From NCBI GenBank assembly GCA_032622095.1, contig CP136061.1:50977762-51041761 (forward strand): 64,000 nucleotides of DNA. Reading direction: 5' to 3'. Below the pieces are notes generated by a model that was not told the DNA's origin, did not search any database, and was given only the letters and a program-made list of their open reading frames with translations. The stretch comes from Siphonodentalium dalli. Its lineage: Eukaryota > Mollusca > Scaphopoda > Gadilida > Siphonodentaliidae. The first letter of the stretch is position 1. Every line of letters begins with the position of its first letter. Below, piece after piece: positions 1 to 11,699 of this stretch. The translations under genes were made by a program, and so were the position numbers.

Positions 1-1440
1 TAGTGAGAAATTTGTTCTCGGTTTTGTCATCATCAAGCTTCCGGCTTGTCTAGTTGTAGATATGGGTGTATATTTGAATGTTTTTTCGAATGATGATGGT
101 AGAGTTTTATTTTTCCAATTGTACATAAATAATGCGATTTGGAGATGATATAGATCGTGCAGTTTGAGGATCTTTTCCTTCTTAAAAAGTGGCTCGGTAT
201 GGCTACGATATTTCGTCTGCATATAATGCGTATAGCTTTCTTTTGAAACTTAAATAATGATCCTGTTATAGTTGCATGGCCCCATATTATTAAGCCGTAC
301 ATGAGATGACTGTGAATGAGAGCGAAATAAAGGGTTTTGAGTGCGTTTTGGGGAGAAATCGTTTTGCCATGTTTAAGCAATATGTTGCATGAGAATTTTT
401 TTGTCATCATGGATATATGATACTTGAATGTGAGGTTCTCGTCTATGATCACTCCGAGAAATTTAAGAGATTTTTCTTTGTATTGGTTTCCAACACGGGT
501 AAGTTCTTTACGATTCAGTTGTATCCTTATATCGTTCCATTTTGAGTCATTGTTTTGGGGGTGTATGAGCATGTATTTACTCTTAGACTCATTAATTGAT
601 AGGTTGTTGCTGCAACACCATCTAAAAAGTTTTTATAGTTCTCCGTTAATTGTATTCTGCATCTCGCCACAGTTATTTCCTGATGTACACATAGTAGTGT
701 CATCGGCGAATGAGAGGAGTTTAATGGACGTACTTTTCGGCATGTCATTAACGTAAACTAAAAATAACAAGGGTCCAAGAATTTACCCTTGTAGTACACC
801 ATATTTCATTGCCAACATTCCAGAGTTAACTCCATTAAGATTAACATACTGTTTTCGTTCCGATAGGTAGCTTTTAAACCATTCGTATGCTAAGCCGCGT
901 ATTCCATTGTGATTTAATTTGTGGAGTAAAATATCATGATTAATTGTGTCAAATGCCTTCGATAGGTCTATGAAGACAGCCAATGTTGAGTCACGGTTTT
1001 TTTGTCGTTGCTATTCGCAACTTCTTCTAGAAGGTGGATCAGGGGGTGGACAGTAGAGTGGTTTTTACGAAAACCATATTGGTTTTCGTGTGGTATATGA
1101 TGCTTGGTCAAAAAAGATGATAGCCGCTGATACATTAGTTTTCCCAGCATTTTGGAGAATGCTGGTAAAATACTGATGGGTCTGTAGTTCTCAATTCGAT
1201 CGAGATCACCGTTTTTATAGATTGGCACGATTTTTGAAATTTTCATTTGCTCTGGTACAACACCTTGTGTGAAGGAAAGATTGAAAATATGGGTTAGCGG
1301 GTTGACGGTTTCATTAATTGTTCGTTTCATTAACTTTACAGAAACATTATTGAAGTCCGTAGATGACTTGCTGGATAAATTTGAACTCAATTTGTAGGAA
1401 ACATGAAGAAATTCGATTTGTTGTTATTCGATATGTAAGT
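1..1440 (-). pseudogene. Broken non-LTR retrotransposon (LINE A), RT region, runs off the left edge
   Basis: Minus-strand reading gives reverse transcriptase blocks in order: ENYRPISILPAFSKM and GFRKNHSTVHPL (codons within 968-1390), FIDLSKAFDTINHD (783-983), then LGPLLFLVYVNDMP and FADDT near 680-780, then SLKFLGVIIDENLTFKYHI and the C-terminal thumb region down to base 33. The blocks lie in different frames and are split by stops and shifts near 980, 780 and 570, so the copy is dead. Residue order and wording closely match the intact element at 4160-7297, so both belong to one family (EEP endonuclease plus RT, CR1/L2/jockey-like). The first 60 bases still match that element's C-terminal region, so this copy continues left of the window. 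The endonuclease half is missing, as in a 5'-truncated insertion. Confidence 0.9.
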
Positions 1441-2149
1441 TGTAAAGTCCAAACCTGGTCGAGGTGAAATTGAGCTATTAATTTTTCGACCTATGTCTGA
1501 AAAGTAGTGAAATTATAGACCCTCATCTTCTTCAACCTGCAAGTGCTGCAACTATCATGGCCAATCAAAACTAATGTGGGATTGACAAAGGCTCATTCTA
1601 CTATTGATTGAATAGTGATGATTCCATCATTTCCTAAATCTTTTTGTGAGATGAGGTGTCCTTTTGGAAGAATTGATTACTTCTGAAATATATACTGGTA
1701 TATATGGTAATCTCTTATCTGATTACAACATATTTTTACTATGCCCAGATGCAATACCCATTTTAATATTGCAACATGTGCCTGCTGCATGAAGCAAACA
1801 GCTGGTCATTCCATTTAGTAAAAGTGTTTAGCATGTTTCATAGCTTTGTTGATAACAAATTATGAAAACCTGTTTCGTTCAATCTGTACATTTTTATTGA
1901 TTAGAGCACAATTAATACCTGATTTTTGGTAAAGCACACCAGTTTCCAAGGCATGTTCAAAGTCGGGAAGAGCATATGTTATGTGTCGGGATCAACCGAT
2001 TCTCAGCACCAATATTTCCAGCTAATCCCATTGTGTGTGCTCTTAAGTCGGTCAGAGCATGTGGATAGTTCTTTAAAAATGTCATACATATGTTGTGGCC
2101 TTAGTGGTATTGTATACTTGTGGTGCGTAACATGTTGATATCGGTTTTT
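1441..2149. other. No gene recognised
   Basis: AT-rich sequence with no ORF of recognisable content and no obvious repeat. The 5' limit of the preceding LINE copy lies somewhere near 1400-1500. Confidence 0.5.
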
Positions 2150-2470
2150 GGCAATTATCTTAAAAACCATTGACTTTAGGATATGAACATGTATTACTGA
2201 CCCCCCATTCTGTGGATCTTCAGGGTCAAGAGCTCCTTGAAGGTCAATCCCATCCGATAATGGTACAGAAATTATACCTGTATGTGGCACCGATGGGCAT
2301 AGATCAATAAAATTCTAATTCGGGGCTCAGTTGTGAGATAAAAATGCTGAACCCCAAAATTGGGGTTCGGGCCCTTAAAAATGATTTTTATGGGTTTTAT
2401 GGCAATTATCTTAAAAACCATTGAGTTTTGGATATGAAAATGTATTACTGACCCCCCATAATGTGGCCAT
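2150..2470. repeat. Two-copy direct repeat, about 251 bp apart
   Basis: A block of about 70 bases beginning gcaattatcttaaaaaccat occurs at about 2150-2215 and again at 2401-2466 with few mismatches; both end in tattactgacccccca. The short ORFs across it have no recognisable content. Confidence 0.7.
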
Positions 2471-3394
2471 TCCGCAAATTTTGAGTTGTCAGGCAACTTC
2501 CTATGTCCAACGGTTCTGGAGATATAGTCACGTCGGATGGTAGTACTTCGCGCAAAAAGGGCGTGGCCATTTCACCCATTTCGCCCTCAATGGGAAATGT
2601 GTTACCAACCAAATATTGTTTCTGGACCTTTAATCAGTTGATTCATGAAGAGTTTAGCTCTGGACATACAAGTGCTTACAAAACCACCACGAGCTACTAG
2701 AGCAGTATACAATTGGCTATTATGTTGTATTTACATGGAATACTAATACTTATGATGCAGCTTGGTTAAGAGCTACGATTACATTATCAAAAATATTGGA
2801 ATTTTCTCTCAACATTCTCACGTATCAGGCTTGGACTATTTTATCAAGTAAAATGGAACTATCTTAGGTGTTTATTGATTTGATCACATTGAGGTGTATT
2901 TAGAAGAAAAAAACAAATACTCAAGATGGCTTGCAAAATGTCCATACAATTTGATACCAAAGTTTCTATTTTCACGTATATCCCGAACATTATCCTCTGC
3001 TCTTCTGTAAAGGTATCAAATTGTGATTCACTTGGTTATTAAACATGCTACTTAATCAACTGACAACTAAATGTTATATTCTGGTTGTCCCTGTACCGTA
3101 TGGGGGCATGACAATTCCATTTTAAATGATGCAGAATGTAATTTTGGCGAAAACCTCTTATGGGATGCTGGCCATGTTTCTGAACGGAAATTAGCAGAAT
3201 CTGAAAATTATAAATGAGAGGGGCATAATTATATGCATACTCTGGCCCAATAACACGTGTAACCATTATAGGCAAGTGGGTGTAAGATCAGGTTACAGAA
3301 GGCCTTTTAGAAAATAAAACATGGAGATTAGTGAAAAGCTGCTTCATAACATCGAATTATGGCCCATTGGCATCAAGTTTGTTTGACTAATATC
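2471..3394. other. No gene recognised
   Basis: Non-coding by inspection. The ORF at 2503-2700 has no recognisable motif and no coding context. Confidence 0.5.
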
Positions 3395-3638
3395 ATGAAT
3401 ACCATTTCCTCCATTGTCCATATAAAATGATACAAAAAGACCACACAAATGACAACATCACTTTATACCTCACCCATGACCATATAACCCCACTTGAGTT
3501 ACCCGTACACACCAGGCATGACTACACAGCCATTAGTCACCATGCAGCTACACCTATGGCATCTAGTCACTTCCTGTATACATATTCACCACATTCATGA
3601 CCATACAATCACCTATTCGTCTCACCTTTGGCCATATA
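3395..3638. repeat. Degenerate CA-rich minisatellite, left flank of LINE B
   Basis: Loose repetition of words such as catgaccata, acagccac and tatacacatt with no exact period. The same words resume at about 7690-8450 beyond LINE B. This suggests one array that was interrupted by the LINE. Confidence 0.5.
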
Positions 3639-6600
3639 ATGAATGAATGAATGAATGAATATTTTATTTGTGCAATAAATCATGTCAATATACAAATAAT
3701 CACAAATAACATAAATTATTATTGCACAGGGGGCGACATGGCCAATATAGGCCGTCTTCCTGTTGTCCCCTGAGTTCATAGATGAATATATTGTATTGTA
3801 TATAGCGGTTATCCTTATTGGTTCACGCACCTCGGTTGGTGCCACCTATTTATTCGCTTGTCTAGTGCAATCGTGTTATCATCGAAGCAAGAATTAAGCC
3901 GGAGAAAGGTGGAAAACACACATGTATGAGGGTGTGTCCGAGTATGTATATAGTAATGTATTTGTGAGTTTGGTTTACTGGTCGCTCTATAAGCGTTGAT
4001 CAAATTATGTTTTGTATATCTCATACCCTTTTACTTCGACGGGTTTTTAGTGATTTTTTTATATGAGATAATAGTCTGACGTTCTTCAAATAATGATAAG
4101 TAAATAGGTAGGTAAAAGGGTAAATCTTCGACCAGGTTAGGTGAGACTTGTGAGAGTTTCTATGTTAACGTGTTGTTACAATCAAAACAATACACGTCTC
4201 CACAGTTAATAACTTCAGCATATTTTGACAACATATTTTTTATTAAACATCTTTTAAATATGAATTTGTTCTTTGAATTTCTAATTTGTGCATTGATTGA
4301 ATTCCATATATCTGGGAATGAGTGTTTTGGGAGGTATGCCGTAAATTTTATTCTCGGTTTTATTACTCTAATGTTTTTGGCTTGTCTCGTAGTTATTCCA
4401 CGAGAGTATTCAAAGCAAGTGGAAAATGATCTGGATAGTACAAGTTTTGTCCAGTCATACATAAATTGGGCACAGTGCATACGATAAAGGTCGCTAAACT
4501 TCAATATTTTTTCTTTTTTAAATAACGGTTCTGTATGACTTCTATAATTTTTGTTGCATAATATGCGAATTGATCTTTTTTGGAGAGTTGTCATTGAATT
4601 TGCAGCTACCGAATGCCCCCATACCGGAAGTCCGTATGTTAGATAGCTGTGAATTAATGCGTAGTAGAGAGTTTTCTTTGCAGTTTCGGGAAGAATACGT
4701 TTGACCTTGTTTAGAGCAAACAATGCATGTTTTATTCGTTTGTTAAGCATTGAGATATGAGTTTTAAAAGTAAGGTTTTCATCTATGTAAATGCCCAGGA
4801 ATTTTAAAGAAGTTTCTTGACACCTATTACCAACTCTAATGAGTTGCTTATTGTTTAATTTTACCTTCAATCGCGACCATTTATTGTCATTCATTGGTGG
4901 GTGAAGTAGCATATATTTGCTTTTTGATGTGTTGATCGAAAGTCTGTTACAGCAGCACCAAGTTGATAATTTTTCTAACTCGATGTTCACTGCTTTTTGT
5001 ATGGTATTACCATCATTGCCAGAAATATATAGAGTTGTGTCATCCGCGAATGACAACATGTTGAGTGACGTACAGTTGGGCATGTCATTCACATATAGTA
5101 AAAAGAGCATGGGTCCGAGTATAGATCCCTGAGGTACACCACATAAAATGTTTTGTATATTTGATTTTTCACCCATTATTTCTACGTACTGTTGCCGTTC
5201 ATTTAAATAGCTTTTGAACCAGTTGTTAGAAACCCCCCTAATACCGTAGTATTCAAGTTTTCTAAGTAATAGATCATGATTGATGGTGTCGAATGCTTTT
5301 GATAAGTCTATAAAAATCGCAAGTGTTGAATCTTTCGTTGGCTTATCATTATTTTCTACAACAGAGTGTAAGAGGTGTAGCAAAGGGTGAATAGTTGAGT
5401 GATCTTTGCGGAAACCATACTGGTGATTATGCAGTATGTTGAATCGCGACATGAATGAGGTTAGTCTTTTTTGCATTAGTTTTTCGATGAGTTTAGAAAA
5501 CACTGGTAGTATACTTATCGGCCTGTAGTTTTCAATCAAGTCGTGCGATCCTCCTTTATGTACGGGTATAACTTTTGCAACCTTCATGTTTGTGGGAAAC
5601 TTTCCTTCTTCAAATGACATATTAAATATATGCGTTAGCGCGCTTGCAGTTTCGGATATTGTATTTTTCATTAGTTTGGTTGATATATCATTTACATCGG
5701 TGCTTCCTTTTCCAAGTAATAATGAACAAGTTGATACTATTTCGTCCATGTCGGTTGGGCGAATGAAGAAATTATCAGCGTGAGTTTCTTTTAGGTACTG
5801 TGAGAAGTCATGGCCAGGTTTAACTGGAACTTCGGTGCTTGTTTTATATCCGATTAGGGAGAAATAGTCATTGAATTTGGCCACATCCGTCTGATTTGAT
5901 ATATCGCAGTTTCCGTGACGTAATTTCGATGGAATTTTGGGTCTATTGTTGGTCAAATTCAATGCATCTTTCAATATCGCCCACGTTTGTCTCTTGTTGA
6001 ATTTATTTGCTTGTAACACATCAGTGTAGTAATAATTTTTGCTTTTTCTTTTCATCGTATTGAATAATTGGCAGTATTCCTTGTAATTTTTAGAATTAAA
6101 ATCCGTTGGGTTTTTCAATTTTTTTACGTATAGTTTATTTTTATGTAGAGAGGAATTTAGGAGACCTGCCGTCATCCATGGTTGTTTCTTGACGTATTTC
6201 TTTGATGGTTTGGAGACGACTAATGGGAACGCTTTGTTATATGCATCGAGATATACCTTCATGAAGTTATCATATGCTAGATTGGCCGATGAACTGTTAT
6301 ATACACTGTCAAATGAGTCGGTCTGTAGAATACTTTTAAAGGTTGAGATATTGTTTTCGCTGAATATTCTGATCGGTTTCTGCTGAGTTATAGTTTCGGT
6401 ATCATCGCGATTTGTGAACATTTCCGCATAAAATGTGGCGAAATGATCCGAAACATCGGTAAGTATAATTCCTGATTTATTTTTTTTCACCACGCTATTT
6501 GTAAAAATGTTGTCTATTAGTGTAGCTGAATAGTCGGTTACTCTTGTTGGTTTAGTAATTACCGGCATGAACCCGTTTTCGAAAATGGTGTCAATGAAAT

Positions 6601-7690
6601 TACTCGTTTTTGTGTGAGTTTCAAAGCCGAGAAGATCAATATTATAATCACCAATCAGATAAGCACGCTTGTTTGTTTTCTTAATTGATTCCATTATTGT
6701 GGTAAGTTCGGAGACAAAAGTGTCCAGGTCTGCCAGAGGGGCTGAATTTGGCCTATAAATAGAACCTACTATGTAACTTGATTTAGAACTTACATTTACT
6801 TCGATGAATAATGTCTCGATAACATGTGGGATAAATATTGATAAGTCATCACGTATTTTATAAGAATGGGTATTCTTGACAAATAATCCTATACCCCCTC
6901 TGCCGTCATCGAATTCGGGCCGTGTCCTATACTCTAGTTTATGGTAACCCGGTAGACTATAATTTTCCCGTATTTTGAAAATTTCGGTGAGAGCCAATAT
7001 ATCAAACATTTTTCCTGGTTGCTGGATCTGAGTCATTAATGCAACAAACGAGTCCCAATTTGCGTTAAGGCTACGACAATTGAGGCCTAGTAGGGATAAA
7101 GTACATTTTGATACATCGAGGTTATATTTTAGGTCTGATGGGGCATGGTAACTACAAGAGTGGTCTGTTAGGTCAAATGGACTGCATACGCGATCGATAT
7201 CGTCATTATCACATGTAGCGTATTTTGCAACAAAATTATATGAATCATCTCTCTCAATCTCACTCAATCGGATTTTATCCGTAGTCATCGATATCATTCG
7301 ATTTATTTTGTTTACATATCATACTCGGACGAACTATTGAATTCAATAGTAGTTGCTTGCGGATGTCTGGTATTTTGGATTTCGCATCGTAACATATTTT
7401 TGGTACCAACCGAGGGTCATGAACGGATAACACAAAATAATACATATTGAATAACATGAATCAAATAGAGTAAACTGTTCGATCTTGGTCGAGGTGGATC
7501 TGATGTTTCACACAGATTATCAGACAGAAACCTTTCGTAGAGCAATCGGATGGTACTAATTTGTCCGAAGCGTGGAGCATTTATTTATACCTTTGGTGGA
7601 ACTTACAGTGATTCTCAAAGCTAGTCTCCCACAACCACAGAAAAACTACGAAACACCTCTCAGGAGTCAGCAGGAAACACGGCCCGCCGC
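3639..7690 (-). mobile_element. Near-complete non-LTR retrotransposon (LINE B)
   Basis: The element reads on the minus strand. Its 3' end carries an AATAAA signal followed by an (ATTC)n tail, seen on the + strand as gaatgaatgaatgaatgaat at 3641-3660. Tails of short tandem repeats are typical of L2/CR1-type LINEs. The 3' UTR covers about 3665-4159, and one intact ORF fills 4160-7297. About 400 bp upstream of the ORF probably holds the 5' UTR, so the outer 5' limit near 7690 is approximate. An intact ORF next to a recognisable tail marks this as the youngest LINE in the window. Confidence 0.8.
4160..7297 (-). CDS. LINE ORF: apurinic-type endonuclease plus reverse transcriptase, 1045 aa, intact
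   Basis: One uninterrupted ORF. Residues about 67-290 form an EEP (APE-like) endonuclease: LNCRSL with Asn73, LTEI with Glu105, SIYRPN near 179-184, GDYNID with Asp217, LIDNIFTN near 260-267, and the SDH triad at 283-285. A linker follows to about residue 520. Reverse transcriptase follows: ENYRPISILPVFSKL near 589, GFRKDHSTIHPL near 628, FIDLSKAFDTINHD at 662-675, CGVPQGSILGP near 719, FADDT at 750-754 (catalytic Asp pair), then the thumb with LKFLGIYIDENLTF. All catalytic positions I can see are present. The C-terminus has a Cys/Asp-rich end (GDVYCFDCNN). The family function is target-primed reverse transcription. The first Met is taken as the start; an alternative upstream start is possible. 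No separate ORF1 was recognised, although a 60-aa ORF overlaps at 7275-7457. A copy able to move is possible but not shown. Confidence 0.92.
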   Translation of the reverse strand: MISMTTDKIRLSEIERDDSYNFVAKYATCDNDDIDRVCSPFDLTDHSCSYHAPSDLKYNLDVSKCTLSLLGLNCRSLNANWDSFVALMTQIQQPGKMFDILALTEIFKIRENYSLPGYHKLEYRTRPEFDDGRGGIGLFVKNTHSYKIRDDLSIFIPHVIETLFIEVNVSSKSSYIVGSIYRPNSAPLADLDTFVSELTTIMESIKKTNKRAYLIGDYNIDLLGFETHTKTSNFIDTIFENGFMPVITKPTRVTDYSATLIDNIFTNSVVKKNKSGIILTDVSDHFATFYAEMFTNRDDTETITQQKPIRIFSENNISTFKSILQTDSFDSVYNSSSANLAYDNFMKVYLDAYNKAFPLVVSKPSKKYVKKQPWMTAGLLNSSLHKNKLYVKKLKNPTDFNSKNYKEYCQLFNTMKRKSKNYYYTDVLQANKFNKRQTWAILKDALNLTNNRPKIPSKLRHGNCDISNQTDVAKFNDYFSLIGYKTSTEVPVKPGHDFSQYLKETHADNFFIRPTDMDEIVSTCSLLLGKGSTDVNDISTKLMKNTISETASALTHIFNMSFEEGKFPTNMKVAKVIPVHKGGSHDLIENYRPISILPVFSKLIEKLMQKRLTSFMSRFNILHNHQYGFRKDHSTIHPLLHLLHSVVENNDKPTKDSTLAIFIDLSKAFDTINHDLLLRKLEYYGIRGVSNNWFKSYLNERQQYVEIMGEKSNIQNILCGVPQGSILGPMLFLLYVNDMPNCTSLNMLSFADDTTLYISGNDGNTIQKAVNIELEKLSTWCCCNRLSINTSKSKYMLLHPPMNDNKWSRLKVKLNNKQLIRVGNRCQETSLKFLGIYIDENLTFKTHISMLNKRIKHALFALNKVKRILPETAKKTLYYALIHSYLTYGLPVWGHSVAANSMTTLQKRSIRILCNKNYRSHTEPLFKKEKILKFSDLYRMHCAQFMYDWTKLVLSRSFSTCFEYSRGITTRQAKNIRVIKPRIKFTAYLPKHSFPDIWNSINAQIRNSKNKFIFKRCLIKNMLSKYAEVINCGDVYCFDCNNTLT

Positions 7691-8450
7691 CATAATCACT
7701 CCCTATATATGCCAAACCCATGACATATACCCACTCAAAATATACACATATACCCCATGTGCACTCACGACCATAGTCACTCCAAGTATACCTCGCCCAT
7801 ATCAATTCATCCATGTATACTGGATATACTCGATGTATAGTCGTACACCTTATACATGCTCATACAGCTACTCTACGTATAGCTATATATGCATCCAACA
7901 CTGACCATACAGCCACAGAAGAGATGCATATACATCACATATACAACCATGATCACAAGGGCTCTTCGTGTACATGTAGTTTTCACACAAGCCGCCAAAT
8001 AGCAATCCAGTTATACTCCAGGTGCATATACACCTCAGCAATCATGACCGCACATTCATCCCATGTGCACACATATACATTAGACACAATCATACAGCCA
8101 CTCCCTATTTACTCATATACCACATACATGGTCATACAGCCAACATGTACATACATATACACCCACATGACAATAGTCACACAAGGTACACATGCATATC
8201 ACACACATGACCATACAGTATATATACACAAGCAACACCCATATTGCCATTTAGCTACTACCATTATACCCATACACCGCTTCAATGACCATACAGCCAA
8301 TCAATGCATAGCTATTCACCTCTCCTAAGACCGTGCATTGATTCATTCCATACCTGTTGATCTCGTCATGGACACAACAACATCACCAACAGCCGTTCGT
8401 TCCATTGACGGATTGATCACCATACAATAACTCCCCGTACAACTATTCAC
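7690..8450. repeat. Degenerate CA-rich minisatellite, right flank of LINE B
   Basis: Dense repetition of catacagccac, atgaccatacag and catatacaca words. Long open frames here (for example 7813-8328) are made only of His/Thr/Ile/Tyr-type repeats and are not taken as genes. Confidence 0.6.
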
Positions 8451-10212
8451 CAATGACAACACGTTCACTACTTGGCTACCGTTTTGACACATAAATAGGC
8501 ATATATTAATTTGATGTTGATGTTAATGGGCGAGAGTAGCCACTTAATATGGTCCCACGCAGTTCCGTTTCGACGTTCTGTCCATTTCCGTTCAAAAATA
8601 TGGCCAGACTCACAAAAGTCTTTCTGGCAAAGTTCCATACTGCATCATTTAAAATGAATTTCTCATAGCAAGCAATCTGGAGTAACTTTGTCTAAAAAAC
8701 ATCAATGTGACGCATTTAAGACAGTTCAATACCACAAATGATTCCAAAGATATTTTGCTGATTATAATGTAAATTTTGTGACAGACATCCAATATTTATG
8801 GTAATGTTAGTGATTACAAAAGTAGCAATTACGAAATCAGAAATGTTAGAATTTAATGTATATAAGACAATCAATTGTATTCACCAACCACAAATTGTAA
8901 GCGATGACATGGCATGCTGGGGCAATATTTACCATTTTACATATTTTGGCAGCCATAAAGTGACAATTTATGTTCCATTGAGTTGAAGTATTAATAAGCA
9001 AGAATATGCCTCACTTACTGTGCATAGTTTTGTCCATCTCCTCTTAAAATATGACTAGAATACTAACGGTGAAATGTTATACCAAGTTCTGTAAAATTAA
9101 TGAGGGATCGGAAGGGACATGGATCCCACGAATGGCATATTTCATTGCTTCAATGATCAGTTACCATTAAAAATACAAACGAAGTCACATTTCCGAACCA
9201 GTTCCATACAGCAGAAACTGAACTAGAAGATATTGGTGAAAAAAGCTAAATTTTCCTCTTTCAGCTGTCATTTTGAGCGCCATCTTGGACGGGGAGTTCC
9301 AATTTTACAATAAACATGTGGCATTATATTAGCAGAGTCATACATACTGTATATGCCTAATTTTAAATCGCATATGCAAAAGTGACAATTACTAAATTAT
9401 ATAATCACGAAGCGCTCTTTAGATTCGGAAAACCCATTAATATGGGGAATAAAAGTAAAATTTCAGCGTGGCTCCATATCTAATACCAATCGGTATGACG
9501 TGGAACTTATCTCACTCTTCGTTTATATGCTAAGTTTAATTTCCAGATAGTTATGATCAATCGTTTTCGGTCAATCAGATAACACGTATATCTACAAGGA
9601 ACCGCCCACTTCAACATCAGTCGGTGTCCACGGATCTCCACCCACACCAACGGCCTAAAACCGATTCCATATATACTGTCGAAAAGGCTACACGCTACAG
9701 CTTGTTCGATGGTCTAATTTTAATTACAACTGGGCAACCAGCTCCGTCCTCAGCCATTCCTACTGGTATACACGTACTACCGGAATGTAAATTTAACAAA
9801 GGTTCACTTTGAGTAGTGATATAACGATTGGGTCGTTATATCGCGTTCATTGCCTCCATATGACGTATTTGGATCAACATTAGTAAGCCGCTGTAGAACC
9901 GAAAATAAATATGTCGGAAACGTACGCCATACATTACTAAAGAAAGTTTACCGCAAACTGAGTTCAATCGAGTGGAATCAGTACGAAGATGCATCTTCTC
10001 ATTAACAAGACGAACCCACTTAATTAGTTAAAACTATTCTCAAATGGGACAAGAAGGCACTACAATCGGAATGAATGCAGAGACATCCGTTCTGCGATGC
10101 ATTACCCAATTAAACGTTGATCAATAATACACAAGATGCATGCATCAGATCGCCCGTGAACTATTTGTCATAGAATTCTTGTAGCTATCGATTATACATT
10201 TTGGAATATTTG
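8451..10212. other. No gene recognised
   Basis: AT-rich sequence with only short ORFs lacking recognisable content (for example 8798-8986 and 9624-9812). No clear repeat structure was seen. Confidence 0.5.
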
Positions 10213-10572
10213 TCTGTATATATGTGTGTATGAATGCATGTATGTATGTGTGTTATAGACTCGCACACTGCTCGACCGATCCGACTCGGATTTGGTATTT
10301 AACGTGTCAACCTGACCTCGCTCATAGACATGTTTCTGGACCTTGACCGATCCGACTACAATTTGTGTGTAGGACTACTTCGATCCCGGGAGCAATATGG
10401 ACGGGTCCAATTTCACGTGCGACCATGTCATCGAACGTGCTGATATAGGTATGTTTCTGGACAAATTGAAAAATAGTTTGTCCAGATGCTGTATATACCG
10501 GGTACTGCCCAGATGAAGGCGATCACAAAGAAATCCCTAAATAGCCCGAACGAAGTCGAGTACATCAGCTAG
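10213..10572 (+). mobile_element. Probable short non-autonomous Helitron (HEL0)
   Basis: It starts near TCTGTATATATGTGTG and ends in CTAG at 10569-10572, directly abutting HEL1. The block around 10255 (tatagactcgcacactgctc) resembles the block in HEL3 at about 15688 (tatagactcgaaccgattga). The 5' limit is a guess and no clear 3' hairpin was seen. Confidence 0.45.
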
Positions 10573-10598
10573 TCTATATATATATTTTGAGACTTCCG

Positions 10599-10636
<38 letters not shown>

Positions 10637-10902
10637 GGTACTTCATATAATCGAAAACGGCTGCGCGGATCGAGCTCAAATTTCGTATATAAGGGTAAAA
10701 ACCCACGGGGATCGTCGACGTTGCATTTTGGACAAGGTCTGAGCACTCATTCTCCACTCACAATCATCAAAATCACTGCAAACACGGCGGGGGTTAATCG
10801 GGTTGATATTCGCTCGCGATCCAAGAGGCGTAACTCTACATTTGTTTTATATCTGTATATGTATATTTTTATATCCATATTCACGTCAAACTGTTAAACC
10901 CG

Positions 10903-11169
10903 TTTTTGAGTTTAAACATATTTATTACCAATAAGTATATAACAATACAGATTGGCATTGGGATTGGAGGACAAGTGCGATCCACTTACACATACCCCCC
11001 CTCCCAATTGCCGTTATAACACTGATACATAATAATTTGGGTTGTCAACACAATAGGTATAACATATTTACAAGTGTATACATACAGTATATCATTGTAT
11101 ATTATTTGAAAAATAGTTTGTATAGTCTCACCACCCCACGAATTCTAAATAATTTCAATAATGATTTCA
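10903..11169 (-). mobile_element. 5'-truncated LINE 3' end nested in HEL1
   Basis: The insertion is bracketed by ttaaacccg (10894-10902) and ttaaacacg (11170-11178), a 9-bp duplication with one mismatch. HEL2 has the unfilled site at 14116-14124 followed directly by ttgagcc. On the minus strand it ends AATAAATATGTTTAAA, like the 3' end of LINE D near 49353-49430. Confidence 0.75.
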
Positions 11170-11699
11170 TTAAACACGTTGAGCCAAAACTTGCTAATAC
11201 CTTCCAAAATATAGAATTTACATTTTCTCATAAATACATTTCTTGTTACGGCTCAAAATCTTAGTCTATTTTCGATACATTCATATAAACAAGCTCTAAA
11301 CTTACACCCCTTACTCACGCAGCTTATCTCGCTGCTCAAAATTCAGTAAATACGAGTCAGTGCGATACGTCCCCCAATCTGACGGGACTTCCACTGTAGT
11401 ATCTGTTCTTATCTGAGCACTCTATGCTTTGATCGAGCCCGTGCTGTGAGATACGTCCCCGACGATGGTCACCCCATCGGACGGGACTTCCACGGTATGG
11501 GTTCGCAGCATGAGGAGGACAAGTGGTCCTGGCTGACTGACGGACTTCCGCTTCTAGCGGGGACTGACCCCGACAGGCAATTTGACCATCTCGTAAGGGT
11601 TGGTCACCTCTTTCGGGGTGCTCCAGCCGATAAGAGTTGTCCGCAATAGCCCCGGGTTAAAAAAACAAAAAACAACTTCCACTGCCTTATCGGGTCACA

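Noticed and set aside
4170-4487. Plus-strand ORF of 105 codons with apolar residues
   Set aside because: Shadow of the LINE B ORF on the other strand.
7813-8328. 171-codon ORF rich in His, Thr, Ile and Tyr
   Set aside because: Made of minisatellite words; overlapping frames are open too.
11446-11649. 67-codon ORF in HEL1
   Set aside because: Part of a repeated Helitron-internal block; no domain, and the matching block in HEL2 is not open.
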